Of a stretch of DNA of 64,000 nt, positions 10,276-19,726 are shown one piece after another; position 1 is the stretch's first letter, and every line of letters starts with the position of its first letter. The stretch covers positions 62,001 to 126,000 of the forward strand of contig NZ_RDSK01000014.1 of the NCBI RefSeq assembly GCF_003722075.1. The letters run 5' to 3'. The position numbers and the translations under genes are program-made. Under the pieces are notes generated by a model that was not told the DNA's origin, did no database searches, and saw only the letters and a list, made by a program, of their open reading frames with translations. Source of the DNA: Methanohalophilus sp. RSK (GTDB lineage Archaea > Halobacteriota > Methanosarcinia > Methanosarcinales > Methanosarcinaceae).

Positions 10276-11520
10276 ATGAATACAGAAAATCAACTTTCTA
10301 TGGAAGAAAAGGAATTATTGGGCCAACTGGTAAGTGGCAACCTTTCAATGCATCGTCTGGACAAACATGTCGAAAAGGATAGGGCTGTGCTCCTTCGCAG
10401 AATGGCTCTGGAAAGAATCTGGGATGTACAATTGGAACATATTGGTAGTTTCAGTATAAATGCAAATGAAGCAAGTAAGAGCAATATTGAAAATATGATT
10501 GGAGCAGTGCAGGTTCCTGTGGGAATAGCAGGCCCCATAAAAATTGGAGGAGAATTTGCGCAAGGGGATTATTATCTTCCTCTTGCTACTACAGAAGGAG
10601 CTCTGGTTGCCAGTGTGAATCGTGGTTGTTCAGCGATTTCTGTTTCAGGTGGCACTGTAGTGAGGGTCTTCAATGAAGTGATGACCAGGGCGCCTGTGTT
10701 CAGGATGAATGATATTAATCATGCAAAAGAATTTGTTGACTGGATAAAAGATGGGGACGTTTTTGAACAACTTCAAAATAAAGCTTCTGAAACAACACGA
10801 TTTGGTGAACTTACCGGTGTTGAACCATATGTACTGGGTAACAATGTTTACCTGCGTTTTGAATTTGACACCAAGGATGCTATGGGGATGAATATGGTAA
10901 CGATTGCTACCCAGGCGATTGTGGATCTTATCAGTGACGAGTTCGGTGTGTACCCGGTGTCCCTTTCAGGAAACATGTGCTCCGACAAAAAACCCGCAGC
11001 TATCAATAACATCAAGGGCCGGGGTAAAACTGTGGTTGTTGAGGCTGAATTGCCTGCTGAAGTTGTAGAAAAGAAATTAAAGACCACTCCGCAAGCAATG
11101 GAAGAGGTGAATTACAGGAAAAATCTTCTGGGTTCTGCCCGTGCCCAGTCCCTGGGATTCAATGCCCATGCGGCCAATATAATCGCTGCCATGTATATTG
11201 CCTGTGGCCAGGATCCGGCTCATGTTGTTGAGGGTAGCAGTGCGATAACTACAATGGACGTCACAAAATATGGTTCCCTTTATTGTACTGTTACCCTGCC
11301 GGCATTACAGCTGGGTACTGTAGGAGGAGGCACTAAAATAGGTACGCAGGCAGAATGCCTGGCTTTGCTGGGAGTTGCCGGTGGAAGTGATGTGCCCGGT
11401 GCCAATTCAAAAAAACTGGCTGAAATAATAGCATCAGCGGTACTTGCAGGCGAAATCTCTCTTGTAGGTGCACAGGCAGCCGGTCATCTGTCACGCGCCC
11501 ATGCTGAACTGGGACGATAA
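10276..11520 (+). CDS. hmgA: HMG-CoA reductase (NADPH)
   Basis: Reduces 3-hydroxy-3-methylglutaryl-CoA to mevalonate, the committed step to the isoprenoid chains of archaeal lipids. The 414-residue product is a class I soluble catalytic domain. It shows the ENMIGAVQVPVGIAGP segment, TTEGALVASVNRG with the catalytic Glu, DAMGMNMV, the SDKKPAAIN lysine, GTVGGGTKIGTQ, and a C-terminal His in GHLSRAHAELGR. I start it at the ATG of 10276. The in-frame GTG nine bases earlier belongs to GTGATC, which matches the extended anti-Shine-Dalgarno sequence and lies 3 nt before the ATG. It is convergent with the DNA ligase with zero spacing between the stop codons. Confidence 0.96.
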   Translation: MNTENQLSMEEKELLGQLVSGNLSMHRLDKHVEKDRAVLLRRMALERIWDVQLEHIGSFSINANEASKSNIENMIGAVQVPVGIAGPIKIGGEFAQGDYYLPLATTEGALVASVNRGCSAISVSGGTVVRVFNEVMTRAPVFRMNDINHAKEFVDWIKDGDVFEQLQNKASETTRFGELTGVEPYVLGNNVYLRFEFDTKDAMGMNMVTIATQAIVDLISDEFGVYPVSLSGNMCSDKKPAAINNIKGRGKTVVVEAELPAEVVEKKLKTTPQAMEEVNYRKNLLGSARAQSLGFNAHAANIIAAMYIACGQDPAHVVEGSSAITTMDVTKYGSLYCTVTLPALQLGTVGGGTKIGTQAECLALLGVAGGSDVPGANSKKLAEIIASAVLAGEISLVGAQAAGHLSRAHAELGR

Positions 11521-13206
11521 TCAGGATCTCTGGGAGTGGTATATCTCCCCTATCCTTTCCAGGCTCTCTGCTTCTTCAGGGGACTTATCATCCCTCACAT
11601 TAACAAGCCTGGGAAAACGCAGGGCATATCCGGATTCATAATTGGGACTCTTTTGTATCTCTTCAAAAGCAATCTCAAAGACAATTTCGGGTTTTAATTC
11701 TATTTTTCTGCCAGCTTCATAAACAATCAAATCAGAAAAAAGAGTGGTAAGTTCTGCCAGTTTTTCGTCTGTAATTCCGGTGGCAACCTTCCCTATGGCA
11801 GGGAATTTCCCGGTGTCCGGATCATAACAACCAAGTGCATAGGAACCAATGAGGTTTGCCCGTCGTCCATATCCCCATTCGGCACCGATAACTACAAGGT
11901 CCAGGGTTTCCATAAGTGGTTTTTTCTTGAGCCAGTTCTTGCCTCTTTTACCGGGAGAATAAGGTGCATCGGGCTTTTTAATCATTATGCCTTCATGGCC
12001 TGCCCTGAGGGCATCTGCATAAATTTCCTGTATCTCTTCCTCATTATCAGTAATTATTTGCCTGTCTACGAGTATCCTGTTACTACTCTGTACATTCTGG
12101 AACAATAATTCTCTTCTTTTCCTGAGGGGGCTATCAATCAGGTTTTCCCCGTTAAAGTAGAGCATGTCAAAGAGGTTCAGTTTGAGAGGGATTGATTTGG
12201 CAATTGCTTCAACATCATATTTTCTTCTGAACCGCTTAAGTATATCCTGGAATGCCCGGGGTTTGCCATCTTCTCCGATTGCTACGGCTTCTCCTTCCAG
12301 AATAGCCGTGTCTGCATTCACATTTTCCTGTACTGCTTCTACTACATCGGGCAGGGAGGATGTTACATTTTCAAGCCTGCGGGAAAATATGTGTATGTTA
12401 TTTCCCTCTTTATGGATCTGGACCCTTGCCCCGTCAAACTTCCATTCCACGGCAACTTCTCCGAGGTCATTCAGGGCTGACTGGATACTGGGTGTTACCT
12501 GGGCCAGCATCATTTTGACAGGGCGATTCAGCTGAATGTCAAGTTTCTGTACTTCTTCATTGCCCCCATTGCAGGCTGCAACGGCTACAAGCCCCAGGTC
12601 GTTTGTCAGCATGAATGCCCGTTCGACTGCAGCCACATCAGTTTCAAAGGCTTTGGAAATCGCATCCCTGACGATTCCTTCTCCCACACCTATACGCAGC
12701 TGCTCGATAGCAAGCCGGGCCAGATAACGTGCCTCTGTCGGGGTTGCCGAATTGAAAAGGTATTGTAGATTTTTTATTTTGGTACCCTGGGAACGTTTCC
12801 CTGCAGTATCTGCAATATGGGTAAACCTCTCATAGACTTCTTTAATCTCCATGCCGGGGTTTTCTTCAGTAAATGCTGAGAATGTGGACTGTCCGGCAGG
12901 ATTTGAGGACAGGGCCTGTACTGCTGTTTCCCCTATATCCCCGGTTTTACGGATGATATTTTCTATTTCTTCTTCTGAAACCCCTGATGATTTTGAGAGG
13001 GCGGTATATAGGAGTCTGTTCCCGACACCCATCTGCCTGTCACTCCAGGCAGGGAAAACCGAACCCATTACAAAGTGGGTCACGACAGGGAGTTCATCAA
13101 TTGTGACCTCTTTTAGGAGTTTTGCAATCACATCGGTCATTTCCAGTGAACCGGGGATCTGTTCGATACTTGCACATGTATCTGCAAAATATTCAAAAGA
13201 GGTCAC
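11521..13206 (-). CDS. lig: ATP-dependent DNA ligase
   Basis: Replicative and repair DNA ligase that seals nicks using ATP. The 561-residue product has an N-terminal DNA-binding domain (about 1-220), the adenylation domain with the active lysine in VEWKFDGARVQIH (about Lys256), motif III in HIFSRRLENVT, motif IV LEGEAVA, motif V EGIMIKKPDAPY, and the OB domain with RFPRLVNVRDDK near the end. Translation begins at a GTG, with AGGTG seven bases upstream. Its stop codon directly abuts that of hmgA on the other strand. The next gene upstream on this strand is homoserine dehydrogenase, 16 bp away, so the two may be co-transcribed. Confidence 0.96.
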   Translation of the reverse strand: MTSFEYFADTCASIEQIPGSLEMTDVIAKLLKEVTIDELPVVTHFVMGSVFPAWSDRQMGVGNRLLYTALSKSSGVSEEEIENIIRKTGDIGETAVQALSSNPAGQSTFSAFTEENPGMEIKEVYERFTHIADTAGKRSQGTKIKNLQYLFNSATPTEARYLARLAIEQLRIGVGEGIVRDAISKAFETDVAAVERAFMLTNDLGLVAVAACNGGNEEVQKLDIQLNRPVKMMLAQVTPSIQSALNDLGEVAVEWKFDGARVQIHKEGNNIHIFSRRLENVTSSLPDVVEAVQENVNADTAILEGEAVAIGEDGKPRAFQDILKRFRRKYDVEAIAKSIPLKLNLFDMLYFNGENLIDSPLRKRRELLFQNVQSSNRILVDRQIITDNEEEIQEIYADALRAGHEGIMIKKPDAPYSPGKRGKNWLKKKPLMETLDLVVIGAEWGYGRRANLIGSYALGCYDPDTGKFPAIGKVATGITDEKLAELTTLFSDLIVYEAGRKIELKPEIVFEIAFEEIQKSPNYESGYALRFPRLVNVRDDKSPEEAESLERIGEIYHSQRS

Positions 13207-13222
13207 TTATGAACACCTGTTC

Positions 13223-14221
13223 TCAATCTTCCCTGTAAATGGATATAAGGTCGCTCAGGATTGCACTTGCGGTTTCGATAGAACCCGCACCCCTGCCAGT
13301 TGAAGTTACTGTGCCTGCAAGATCGGTCTGCACCGATACAACATTGAGGGTTCCTCCGACAGCAAGTGGATGGCTTTCCGGAACAAGACGTGGTGATGTT
13401 CGGATATATCCGTCCTTGACTTCTCCGATTTGCTTGATAACATATCCTTCGGATTGTGCCAGGGAGAGAGCTTCAGGAGTAATTTTGGTGATACCTTTTA
13501 CATCCACATCATGGTATGTTGCTTTCATTCCGAATACATAGTTTGCAAGAATTACAAGTTTACAGGCCGCATCGATTCCTTCCACATCATACGTTGGGTC
13601 GGTTTCAGCAATCCCCAACTCCTGGGATTCTGCAAGCATCTGTTCATATGAGGCGTGCTCTTCCCTCATCCTTGTTAAGATGTAATTGCAGGTTCCATTC
13701 AGGATTCCTTCAATACTGATAATTGAGTTGCCTGCGATAGTATCACGTATCAGGTTTATTGCCGGCATGGCACCACCGACGGTTGCCTCAAACCTGAATT
13801 TAGCATTGTTTTTCTGGGCAGCTTTTGCAAGTTCCCCGTATTTGAGGGCCAGGGGACCTTTGTTGGATGTGACCACATCCATTCCCTTCCCAAAGGCTGT
13901 CAACATGTTGTCAAGTCCCACTCCTCCGGTTTCAATGTCAGTAGGGGTGGTTTCAATGACAACTTCATGTTCTACATTCTTTATAACTTCCAGTCCGCTA
14001 AGTGTTTCGGTTCCCACCCGGCCATTTTCCTTTTTACTCTTGAGGATCTTTTCAAGATCAAGGCCATTTTCATCGATAGCAGCACTCTTGGAATCTGCCA
14101 CAGCAATAACTTTCAGGTCAAAACCCTTTTTTTGGATCTCCTCTTTTTTCTGGAGGAATACCTGAGCTACTCCCTGTCCTACAGAACCAAAACCGATTAT
14201 TGATGCACGAATAACTTTCAT
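13223..14221 (-). CDS. hom: Homoserine dehydrogenase
   Basis: Reduces aspartate semialdehyde to homoserine with NAD(P)H, feeding threonine, isoleucine and methionine synthesis. The 332-residue product has the Rossmann motif GFGSVGQGV at the N-terminus, the [17 protein letters not shown] catalytic region, the [14 protein letters not shown] signature, and [14 protein letters not shown]. It is the short form without a C-terminal ACT domain. The gene immediately upstream encodes a free-standing ACT protein, 12 bp away, that probably supplies the regulatory function. The ATG has GAGGAG nine bases before it. Confidence 0.95.
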   Translation of the reverse strand: MKVIRASIIGFGSVGQGVAQVFLQKKEEIQKKGFDLKVIAVADSKSAAIDENGLDLEKILKSKKENGRVGTETLSGLEVIKNVEHEVVIETTPTDIETGGVGLDNMLTAFGKGMDVVTSNKGPLALKYGELAKAAQKNNAKFRFEATVGGAMPAINLIRDTIAGNSIISIEGILNGTCNYILTRMREEHASYEQMLAESQELGIAETDPTYDVEGIDAACKLVILANYVFGMKATYHDVDVKGITKITPEALSLAQSEGYVIKQIGEVKDGYIRTSPRLVPESHPLAVGGTLNVVSVQTDLAGTVTSTGRGAGSIETASAILSDLISIYRED

Positions 14222-14233
14222 GTGTATAACTCC

Positions 14234-14740
14234 TCAGGAAAATTCTGCCCTTATGGGCTCAACAACAAGCAGGTCTTTTTTCTCTGCAACATCTTTGAGT
14301 ATGCTGATTGCTTCATGCAGTTCTTTTATACCAACAGCACAGATCTTCAGGGAAGCAGATGAAGTGGTGTTTATGTGGGGCATGGAAAGGGAAATATCCA
14401 CAACTTCTGCATATCCGGTCCTGTCAATGCTGTCTATAGTGTCCTGGATATCGGTATGTACAATATGGCCTATCAGGATGACCGCTCCTTCCTCTATCAA
14501 TCTTTTTTCATCAACCCTGCTGATACCGATACCATTTTTTTCCAGTTTTTCTATAATTGCATCGAGATTATCAGGTTCGGCTTCAAAAACGAGCTGTACT
14601 GGAATGGTGCCTCTGGGTGTTCTTTCTTCATGATGATGGACAATTGATTTCAGGTTCCCGCGTAATTCTGATATGGGTGTCAGAGCGCAAAGGAGCTGAC
14701 CTGGCGTGTCTTTCAGTTCTATATCCATTGAAACTCTCAT
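14234..14740 (-). CDS. ACT domain protein, probable regulator of homoserine dehydrogenase
   Basis: A 168-residue cytoplasmic protein whose first 75 residues form an ACT domain (MDIELKDTPGQLLCALTPIS) for amino-acid binding. The C-terminal half is a second ACT-like fold of lower clarity. A strong ribosome site (AAAGGAGGTTACCT) precedes the ATG. It lies 12 bp upstream of hom in the same direction, a pairing I know from other methanogens, so it likely confers feedback control on the dehydrogenase or senses threonine or methionine. The ligand cannot be told from the sequence. Confidence 0.85.
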   Translation of the reverse strand: MRVSMDIELKDTPGQLLCALTPISELRGNLKSIVHHHEERTPRGTIPVQLVFEAEPDNLDAIIEKLEKNGIGISRVDEKRLIEEGAVILIGHIVHTDIQDTIDSIDRTGYAEVVDISLSMPHINTTSSASLKICAVGIKELHEAISILKDVAEKKDLLVVEPIRAEFS

Positions 14741-14830
14741 AGGTAACCTCCTTTTGGTATAATTCGGATTATCTGTTTTTCATTCCTAACGGGTAATAGG
14801 CAATTATAGGTTTTGGTGGTCGGGAACTTT

Positions 14831-15667
14831 TTAATTTTTCAATACCAGTATATTCCCTCTTCCCTTTTTGAACTTGTCAATGAGTCCTCTTCTCTGCAGA
14901 TCTGCGATCATCAGGCTTGCTTTTGCCTCTGAACAATTAAGTTTCTGCCTGAGGTCTTTCTGGGTGATTCTTCCTCCGGCTTTCTGTATTATTGCCAGGA
15001 TTTCCTTCAGGTCTGCAGGCAGTTCCTCTTCATTTTTGTCCTCTTCTTCTGGCTTTACTTCATGAGGTATTTCACCTGATGGTGCCACCTCAGGCGTCTG
15101 TTCAGCATCAGACAAATCTGGAATAGTTGTAACAGAATTTTTGCCATTTTCTTCCCTTTTGCGGCGATAAAAATAGATTGCAACGATAAGTAGTGGAATT
15201 ATGAGTATTAAGAAATAGGAGTAGTTATCCTGATCGTCAGATGTTTCTTCAACGATTTTTGTACCTTCCTCTACAGAGGCTGTCAGGTTGTTTAATTCGG
15301 TATCGTTGAGGTCTTCAATATCTTCTTCATATACCGGATAAAGCAGGATGTCGATTACGTAATCTCCTTGCTTTTTGATTGTAATTTCTTCTTCCGAGTA
15401 AGCTGTGAGTGTACTGTTTTCATACCCTCTGGCTTCTATAAGATATGATCCCGGCTCCAGGGTGAATGCATATATCCCATTATTTGCCACTACAGTTTGT
15501 GCAGGAGTTGTGTTTATTTCAAGTATCACATCTTCCTGTGGTTCCAAAGTGTACCAATTATATAGTGAGCCATGCACTGTTGCAGTTTCTTCGGCGGCTG
15601 CACAGCTGCTCAATATCAGAATGCACAGCAGGACAATTGTGGCTATTCGAAGTTGTTTGCTACTCAC
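14831..15667 (-). CDS. Membrane-anchored winged-helix regulator with extracellular beta domain (COG2512-like)
   Basis: Predicted one-pass membrane regulator of 278 residues. An N-terminal signal sequence (IATIVLLCILILSSCAAAEE) precedes an extracellular carboxypeptidase-regulatory-like beta domain (about 28-110). An acidic linker follows, then a membrane helix (about 150-168, YFLILIIPLLIVAIYFY) and an acidic tether. A C-terminal winged helix (about 220-278, GGRITQKDLRQKLNCSEAKA) lies in the cytoplasm. The architecture fits COG2512, predicted membrane-associated transcription regulators. Translation starts at GTG. It is divergent from the UAG-containing secreted-protein gene across 263 bp, so it may control that neighbour; this is inference. 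Confidence 0.8.
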   Translation of the reverse strand: MSSKQLRIATIVLLCILILSSCAAAEETATVHGSLYNWYTLEPQEDVILEINTTPAQTVVANNGIYAFTLEPGSYLIEARGYENSTLTAYSEEEITIKKQGDYVIDILLYPVYEEDIEDLNDTELNNLTASVEEGTKIVEETSDDQDNYSYFLILIIPLLIVAIYFYRRKREENGKNSVTTIPDLSDAEQTPEVAPSGEIPHEVKPEEEDKNEEELPADLKEILAIIQKAGGRITQKDLRQKLNCSEAKASLMIADLQRRGLIDKFKKGRGNILVLKN

Positions 15668-15865
15668 ATTCCTACTTTAATACTGTATTGCATATATTGT
15701 TTATTGAAAATATGATTCTTCCTTTTTTTGATAATTTTCGTTTATTAATCCGGTTTATTGGGTTTAATTGAGTTTTAAGCCTAATTAAATTCTTATTTAT
15801 AAAAATTAAACCATTATAAAGTTTTAAAATGCTTTATTTTTCTTTAATCTTTCCTGTTTTGAAAG

Positions 15866-15924
15866 TATATTTATATTCTCATCCGCCCAATATGCAATTG
15901 ATGACGATGCTAAATACAAGGAGG
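15866..15924 (+). promoter_or_regulatory. Promoter and ribosome site of the UAG-containing gene
   Basis: TATATTTATAT at 15866-15876 is preceded by the purine-rich GAAAG, giving a TATA/BRE arrangement with a transcription start expected near 15900. AAGGAGG at 15918-15924 is a near-perfect Shine-Dalgarno sequence 6 nt before the ATG at 15931. These elements sit before the signal peptide, so translation clearly begins upstream of the internal UAG. Confidence 0.6.
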
Positions 15925-15930
15925 ATTGAG

Positions 15931-17709
15931 ATGGATTTCAGAAAGATATTGATTTTTGTTCTGGTCATTGCAATGTGTGCAAGTATGTTTACAGCGGTTG
16001 CATTTGCAAAGCCAGATAATAATATGAACGGATAGGAAGGGGATTGTGCAGAATGCCACGATGATAACAGGGGCAATATGAACCCTGGCAATAATTCAAA
16101 CCCTCAAGCTTCTGCTCGTGACAAGGTCCCGGGACAAAGGGAGCGGATGAAGAATAATTATGAGAATTCCAGGCAAAATCTCCTGGATGTTAAGGACAGG
16201 GTCCATAATGGGCAAATTTCTGCTAATTCCGAAGAGGTATGCAATGTATCCAGTGTGTATCTCAATGACACGATCACCTACATGGTCACCCGCCTGTCCG
16301 ATACAAAGGAAGATTTCGAGGATAAAGGTGTACCAGAGGATTCCATTGAAAGAATTGATGAATACATCGGTCAACTTGAAGAGCAGCAGGAAAAACTCGA
16401 AGATGCCAATGACCGGGAAGAGCTTGCAGAAATTGCACAGGATGTACGTAAGGTCTGGCATGACGGTTCAAAGGACCTATACAAATTCAGGTCTCTCAAC
16501 GTCATGAACGGTATTGGAAATTACATTGATGAAGCCGATTCGATTTCAGAGCGTCTCGAGTCCGAAATAGAGCGTCTCAATGAAAGTGGAGTGGATACAA
16601 CCGATGTCGAACTAATGCTTGAGCGCTATAACACACTTATAGAAAATGCATCAGAATACCGTGAACTGGCCCTGGATGAGGAGCAAGGCAGCAGTGAATC
16701 CCTTGCCTACATGCAACAGGCAGTGGATGCTACACGTCAGGCCAACGATGTACTCCGTGACATACTGGAATTCCTGAAAGACCACAGACCGGGTTTTGCT
16801 AATCTTTCAGATGACACAAATGTCAGTGCCAATGGCAATGGTACAGCCGTGATTTCCGGGAATTTCGATATAAACCTCTCTGCAACAGATGCAAAGCTTG
16901 TTGTGAAGGATCTGGCAGGTGATGCAACCATAGAGATGGATGGGGAATATGAACGGATCACTCTCGAAGAATCCATGGGTAGAGGTACTCCTGCAGCAGT
17001 ATATCTTGACTTCACAGGAGATGCTCATATCAATGGCAGTCGTCTTACTATGATGGTTTCAGGGGGGAATATCTCCATTGATGCCACAGGTACAGGCAGC
17101 ACGGTGTTCACCGGGGAAGGAACCTATGCCACGGATTCTGAAACCATGGACTGGGCAGGAACCTATTCTACAGAGGATGAAGATTTTGATGATGAAGAAG
17201 AAATCGAGATTGAAGTAGCAATTGAAGGTGAGCAATCAGAAGTGAAAATAAAGTTCAATGAAACCGAGGATGAGTTTACTCTCAATACCACCGATCTGAA
17301 TGAAATCATATCTGAGATTGGTAACAGAACTTCATTGACAGATGAACAGATCGAACAGTATATGGAGATCGATGAGGGCGAAGATTTCGATGATGAAGAA
17401 GAGATCGAGGGCGAAGATTTCGATGATGGAGAAGAAATCGAGATTGGAGTAGCAATTGAAGGTGAGCAATCAGAAGTGAAAATAAAGTTCAATGAAACCG
17501 AGGATGAGTTTACTCTCAATACCACCGATCTGAATGAAATCATATCCGAGATCGGTAACAGAACTTCATTGACAGATGAACAGATCGAACAGTATATGGA
17601 AATCGATGTGGACGAACACTCCGTAAACAGTACAATGAATGTGGAAATCGATGAGGGCGAAGATTTCGATGGTGAAGAAGAAATCGAAAATGAGGCCCTG
17701 GAGGAATGA
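15931..17709 (+). CDS. Secreted acidic protein with in-frame UAG (pyrrolysine candidate) and CxxCH motif
   Basis: Read through UAG this is one 592-residue protein. Residues 1-26 are a signal peptide (MDFRKILIFVLVIAMC..., cleavage after AFA). Codon 35 (16033-16035) is UAG, and the frame then continues as EGDCAECHDDNRGN with a CxxCH heme-c motif at Cys39, Cys42 and His43. A Glu-rich coiled-coil region (about 55-290), a beta-rich region (about 300-410), and two near-identical acidic repeats follow. I do not recognise the family. An AGGGG four bases before the ATG at 16078 could permit internal initiation, but that product would lack the signal peptide. The alternatives are a pseudogene or a stop-codon error. 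The downstream lipoprotein gene overlaps its stop. Confidence 0.7.
17197..17608 (+). repeat. Intragenic direct repeat, 234-bp period
   Basis: Two 178-bp copies, 17197-17374 and 17431-17608, differ at only about four positions by my alignment. They encode the same 59-residue acidic unit (VAIEGEQSEVKIKFNETEDE and onward). The spacer between them and the tail after the second copy are variants of a shorter unit encoding EDFDDEEEIE. The near identity at silent sites points to a recent tandem duplication within the gene, or to gene conversion. Confidence 0.9.
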
Positions 17710-17714
17710 ATATC

Positions 17715-18008
17715 ATGAAAAAGTTCATGGCTTTGTTGTTTGTCTTGGTCATGTTTTCATTCCTGATGGTTTCGGGATGTACAGACCAGAGTGATTCGAA
17801 AGTGGAAAATGAAACTGCATCCGGACAGAGTGGCTCGGAAGTGGATAATGAAACTGCATCCGAAGATTCTGCGGAAGATATACTTGCACAGGAAGGTGCA
17901 GCTCTTACTGATGAGGAAATATCATCATTGGATGATGATCTCGCAGAACTTGAATCAATGCTAGAAAGTGTTGATAATGAATCCAATATTACTGTAGAGG
18001 ATATCTGA
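17715..18008 (+). CDS. Small acidic lipoprotein
   Basis: A 97-residue predicted lipoprotein. A hydrophobic leader ends in the lipobox LMVSGC, after which the mature chain is strongly acidic (Glu, Asp, Ser) with a repeated SEVDNETAS-like motif and a helical C-terminus. I chose the second in-frame ATG (17715) because GGAGG lies about 9 nt upstream. The first ATG (17706) overlaps the preceding stop as ATGA but has its ribosome site too close. It is translationally coupled to the UAG-containing gene, suggesting a shared surface role. Confidence 0.75.
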   Translation: MKKFMALLFVLVMFSFLMVSGCTDQSDSKVENETASGQSGSEVDNETASEDSAEDILAQEGAALTDEEISSLDDDLAELESMLESVDNESNITVEDI

Positions 18009-18050
18009 ATTTCCTCTTTCCTTTTTGAGGGCCATGTATTAATAGAATAG

Positions 18051-18082
18051 TTTATATATTAACATATGATTAACATCAGGAG
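18051..18082 (+). promoter_or_regulatory. Promoter and ribosome site of the 42-residue membrane peptide gene
   Basis: A TATA-like TTTATATATT at 18051-18060 and an AGGAG at 18078-18082 precede the small gene at 18089. They suggest a short leader and an independent transcript rather than read-through from the lipoprotein gene. Confidence 0.5.
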
Positions 18083-18088
18083 ATGATT

Positions 18089-18217
18089 ATGCAAAACACG
18101 AAAATTTATGGAGAGGAAGGTGCACAATACAATCCAGGTAATGTACTCCTTATCTTTGCTCTTGTAATCATGTTCCTGTTAGCCCTGCTTTTGGTAGGTA
18201 TTGTAGGAGTAACCTGA
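18089..18217 (+). CDS. Small single-pass membrane peptide (42 residues)
   Basis: ATG at 18089 with AGGAG six bases upstream opens a 42-residue frame ending in TGA. The first 18 residues are hydrophilic (MQNTKIYGEEGAQYNPGN). The rest is one membrane helix (VLLIFALVIMFLLALLLVGI). It has its own TATA-like box. I do not recognise it. Its position between the lipoprotein gene and htpX suggests a membrane or envelope role, and membrane peptides of this size are common substrates of quality-control proteases such as HtpX; the link is speculative. Confidence 0.55.
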   Translation: MQNTKIYGEEGAQYNPGNVLLIFALVIMFLLALLLVGIVGVT

Positions 18218-18310
18218 GTTGTCCGCAACGTTTTTATAGAATTACAAATCATCTTTATTTACTAATATGAGCTTATTTTGACATAATCCGAAGTATGCTC
18301 GAGGTATATC

Positions 18311-19165
18311 ATGAAGAACATGCTTAAAACTACAGTATTACTTGCAACACTTACAGGTCTGCTGGTAATGGTTGGTTCATACTGGGGTACAGGAGGAATG
18401 CTGGTTGCTTTTGCCTTTGCTATCCTCATGAATTTCGGTACCTACTGGTATAGTGACAAGATTGTGCTTAAAATGTACAAGGCAAAAGAAGTTACAGAAG
18501 CACAAGCTCCACAGCTGTACCGTATAGTGCATAACCTTGCTTACAATGCCGGCCTTCCAATGCCGCGGGTTTATATTGTGGAAACCTCAATGCCCAATGC
18601 GTTTGCTACAGGCAGGAATCCTGAGCATGCTGCAGTGGCAGTAACTACAGGTATTATGAATATCCTGGATTCAGAGGAGATCGAAGGTGTTCTGGCTCAT
18701 GAACTTGCCCATGTCAGAAACAGGGATACACTTATCAGTGCAATAGCCGCAACAATTGCAGGTGTAATCACCATGGTTGCCACATGGGCCCAGTGGGCAG
18801 CAATATTTGGTGGACTCGGCGGACGTGATGGCGAAGGCAACAATATCATAGGCTTCCTGGCCCTTGTAATCGTTGCTCCCCTTGCAGCCACTATTATACG
18901 CCTTGCAATTTCCCGCTCCCGCGAATTTGCAGCGGATTCAGACGGGGCTCGTATTTCCAAAAACCCCCGGGCTCTTGCAAGTGCTCTTTCTAAACTTGAG
19001 AAAGGTGCAAGCAATTACAGGCAGAATCCAAGGGATGTGAAAGCATCTGAAAGTACGGCTCATATGTTTATCGTAAATCCGATAAGGAAAAGTACGCTTG
19101 CAAACCTTTTCCGTACACATCCCACAACAGAAGAGCGTATCAAACGCCTGGAAAATATGCATTAA
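18311..19165 (+). CDS. htpX: HtpX-like membrane zinc metalloprotease (M48)
   Basis: Membrane protein quality-control protease. The 284-residue product has two N-terminal helices (about 7-45) and the zinc motif HELAH at residues 130-134 within [12 protein letters not shown]. Two further hydrophobic segments (about 142-165 and 178-198) come next, and the third zinc ligand Glu lies in [10 protein letters not shown]. The C-terminal [12 protein letters not shown] motif is typical of HtpX. GAGGT lies six bases before the ATG. Its stop overlaps the stop of the convergent DUF488 gene. Confidence 0.95.
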   Translation: MKNMLKTTVLLATLTGLLVMVGSYWGTGGMLVAFAFAILMNFGTYWYSDKIVLKMYKAKEVTEAQAPQLYRIVHNLAYNAGLPMPRVYIVETSMPNAFATGRNPEHAAVAVTTGIMNILDSEEIEGVLAHELAHVRNRDTLISAIAATIAGVITMVATWAQWAAIFGGLGGRDGEGNNIIGFLALVIVAPLAATIIRLAISRSREFAADSDGARISKNPRALASALSKLEKGASNYRQNPRDVKASESTAHMFIVNPIRKSTLANLFRTHPTTEERIKRLENMH

Positions 19166-19605
19166 AAGGTGAGGGATGCCTGTCCGGGTTCGGTCAGGTG
19201 TATCACCTTTATCCTCTCTTTTTCAAGTCTTTCTGCAATATGTCTGCGATGGCAGTTGCGTGGATTCTTTTCTGCACACATAAGAGCGATCTTTGTATCG
19301 TTGTCTGCCTTACTGTTTATCTGGTATAATAGGTCTGCAAACCCTTTCCTGAAGTCTGCGCTTTTCATATATTCCATATAAGAACGTTTACCTATCCCGC
19401 CAAGTAAAGGGTAGTGGCAATAGATAATTTCATTCTCTGGCAGTTTAACTTTCAGGTTCTCTGCATTGAATTCCGGACGCTGTGATTGTGGATAACTACG
19501 TACATCCACAACTATTTTTATGGAATTATCCAGTAACCTATTCAGGAATTCATTAAAAATGCTATTTCCATAGCCAATAGTATAGCATATCCGCCGGTCT
19601 TCCAT
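19162..19605 (-). CDS. DUF488 family protein
   Basis: A 147-residue cytoplasmic protein of the DUF488 family, function not established. Conserved features are [10 protein letters not shown] at the start, [16 protein letters not shown] near residue 33, [13 protein letters not shown] near 62, and [19 protein letters not shown] with the family's cysteine-histidine cluster near 110. I took the ATG at 19605, two residues inside the open frame, because GAGTG lies just upstream. It converges on htpX with a 3-nt overlap of the two stop codons. Confidence 0.88.
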   Translation of the reverse strand: MEDRRICYTIGYGNSIFNEFLNRLLDNSIKIVVDVRSYPQSQRPEFNAENLKVKLPENEIIYCHYPLLGGIGKRSYMEYMKSADFRKGFADLLYQINSKADNDTKIALMCAEKNPRNCHRRHIAERLEKERIKVIHLTEPGQASLTF

Positions 19606-19726
19606 AAACACTCTATTTGATACCTGGTTTAATTAGGATTTCGATGGGTTGCTATATATGGGCCTATTCAGGTAAAGATTATATATTCAGGAAATTCTAT
19701 TCCCTTGCAGCTTGAGAGGATTTTAC

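Noticed and set aside
16045-16059. CxxCH taken alone as proof of a cytochrome c
   Set aside because: A single CxxCH can occur by chance. I keep it only as supporting evidence because of its place behind a signal peptide and the ccmF genes. Heme binding is not claimed.
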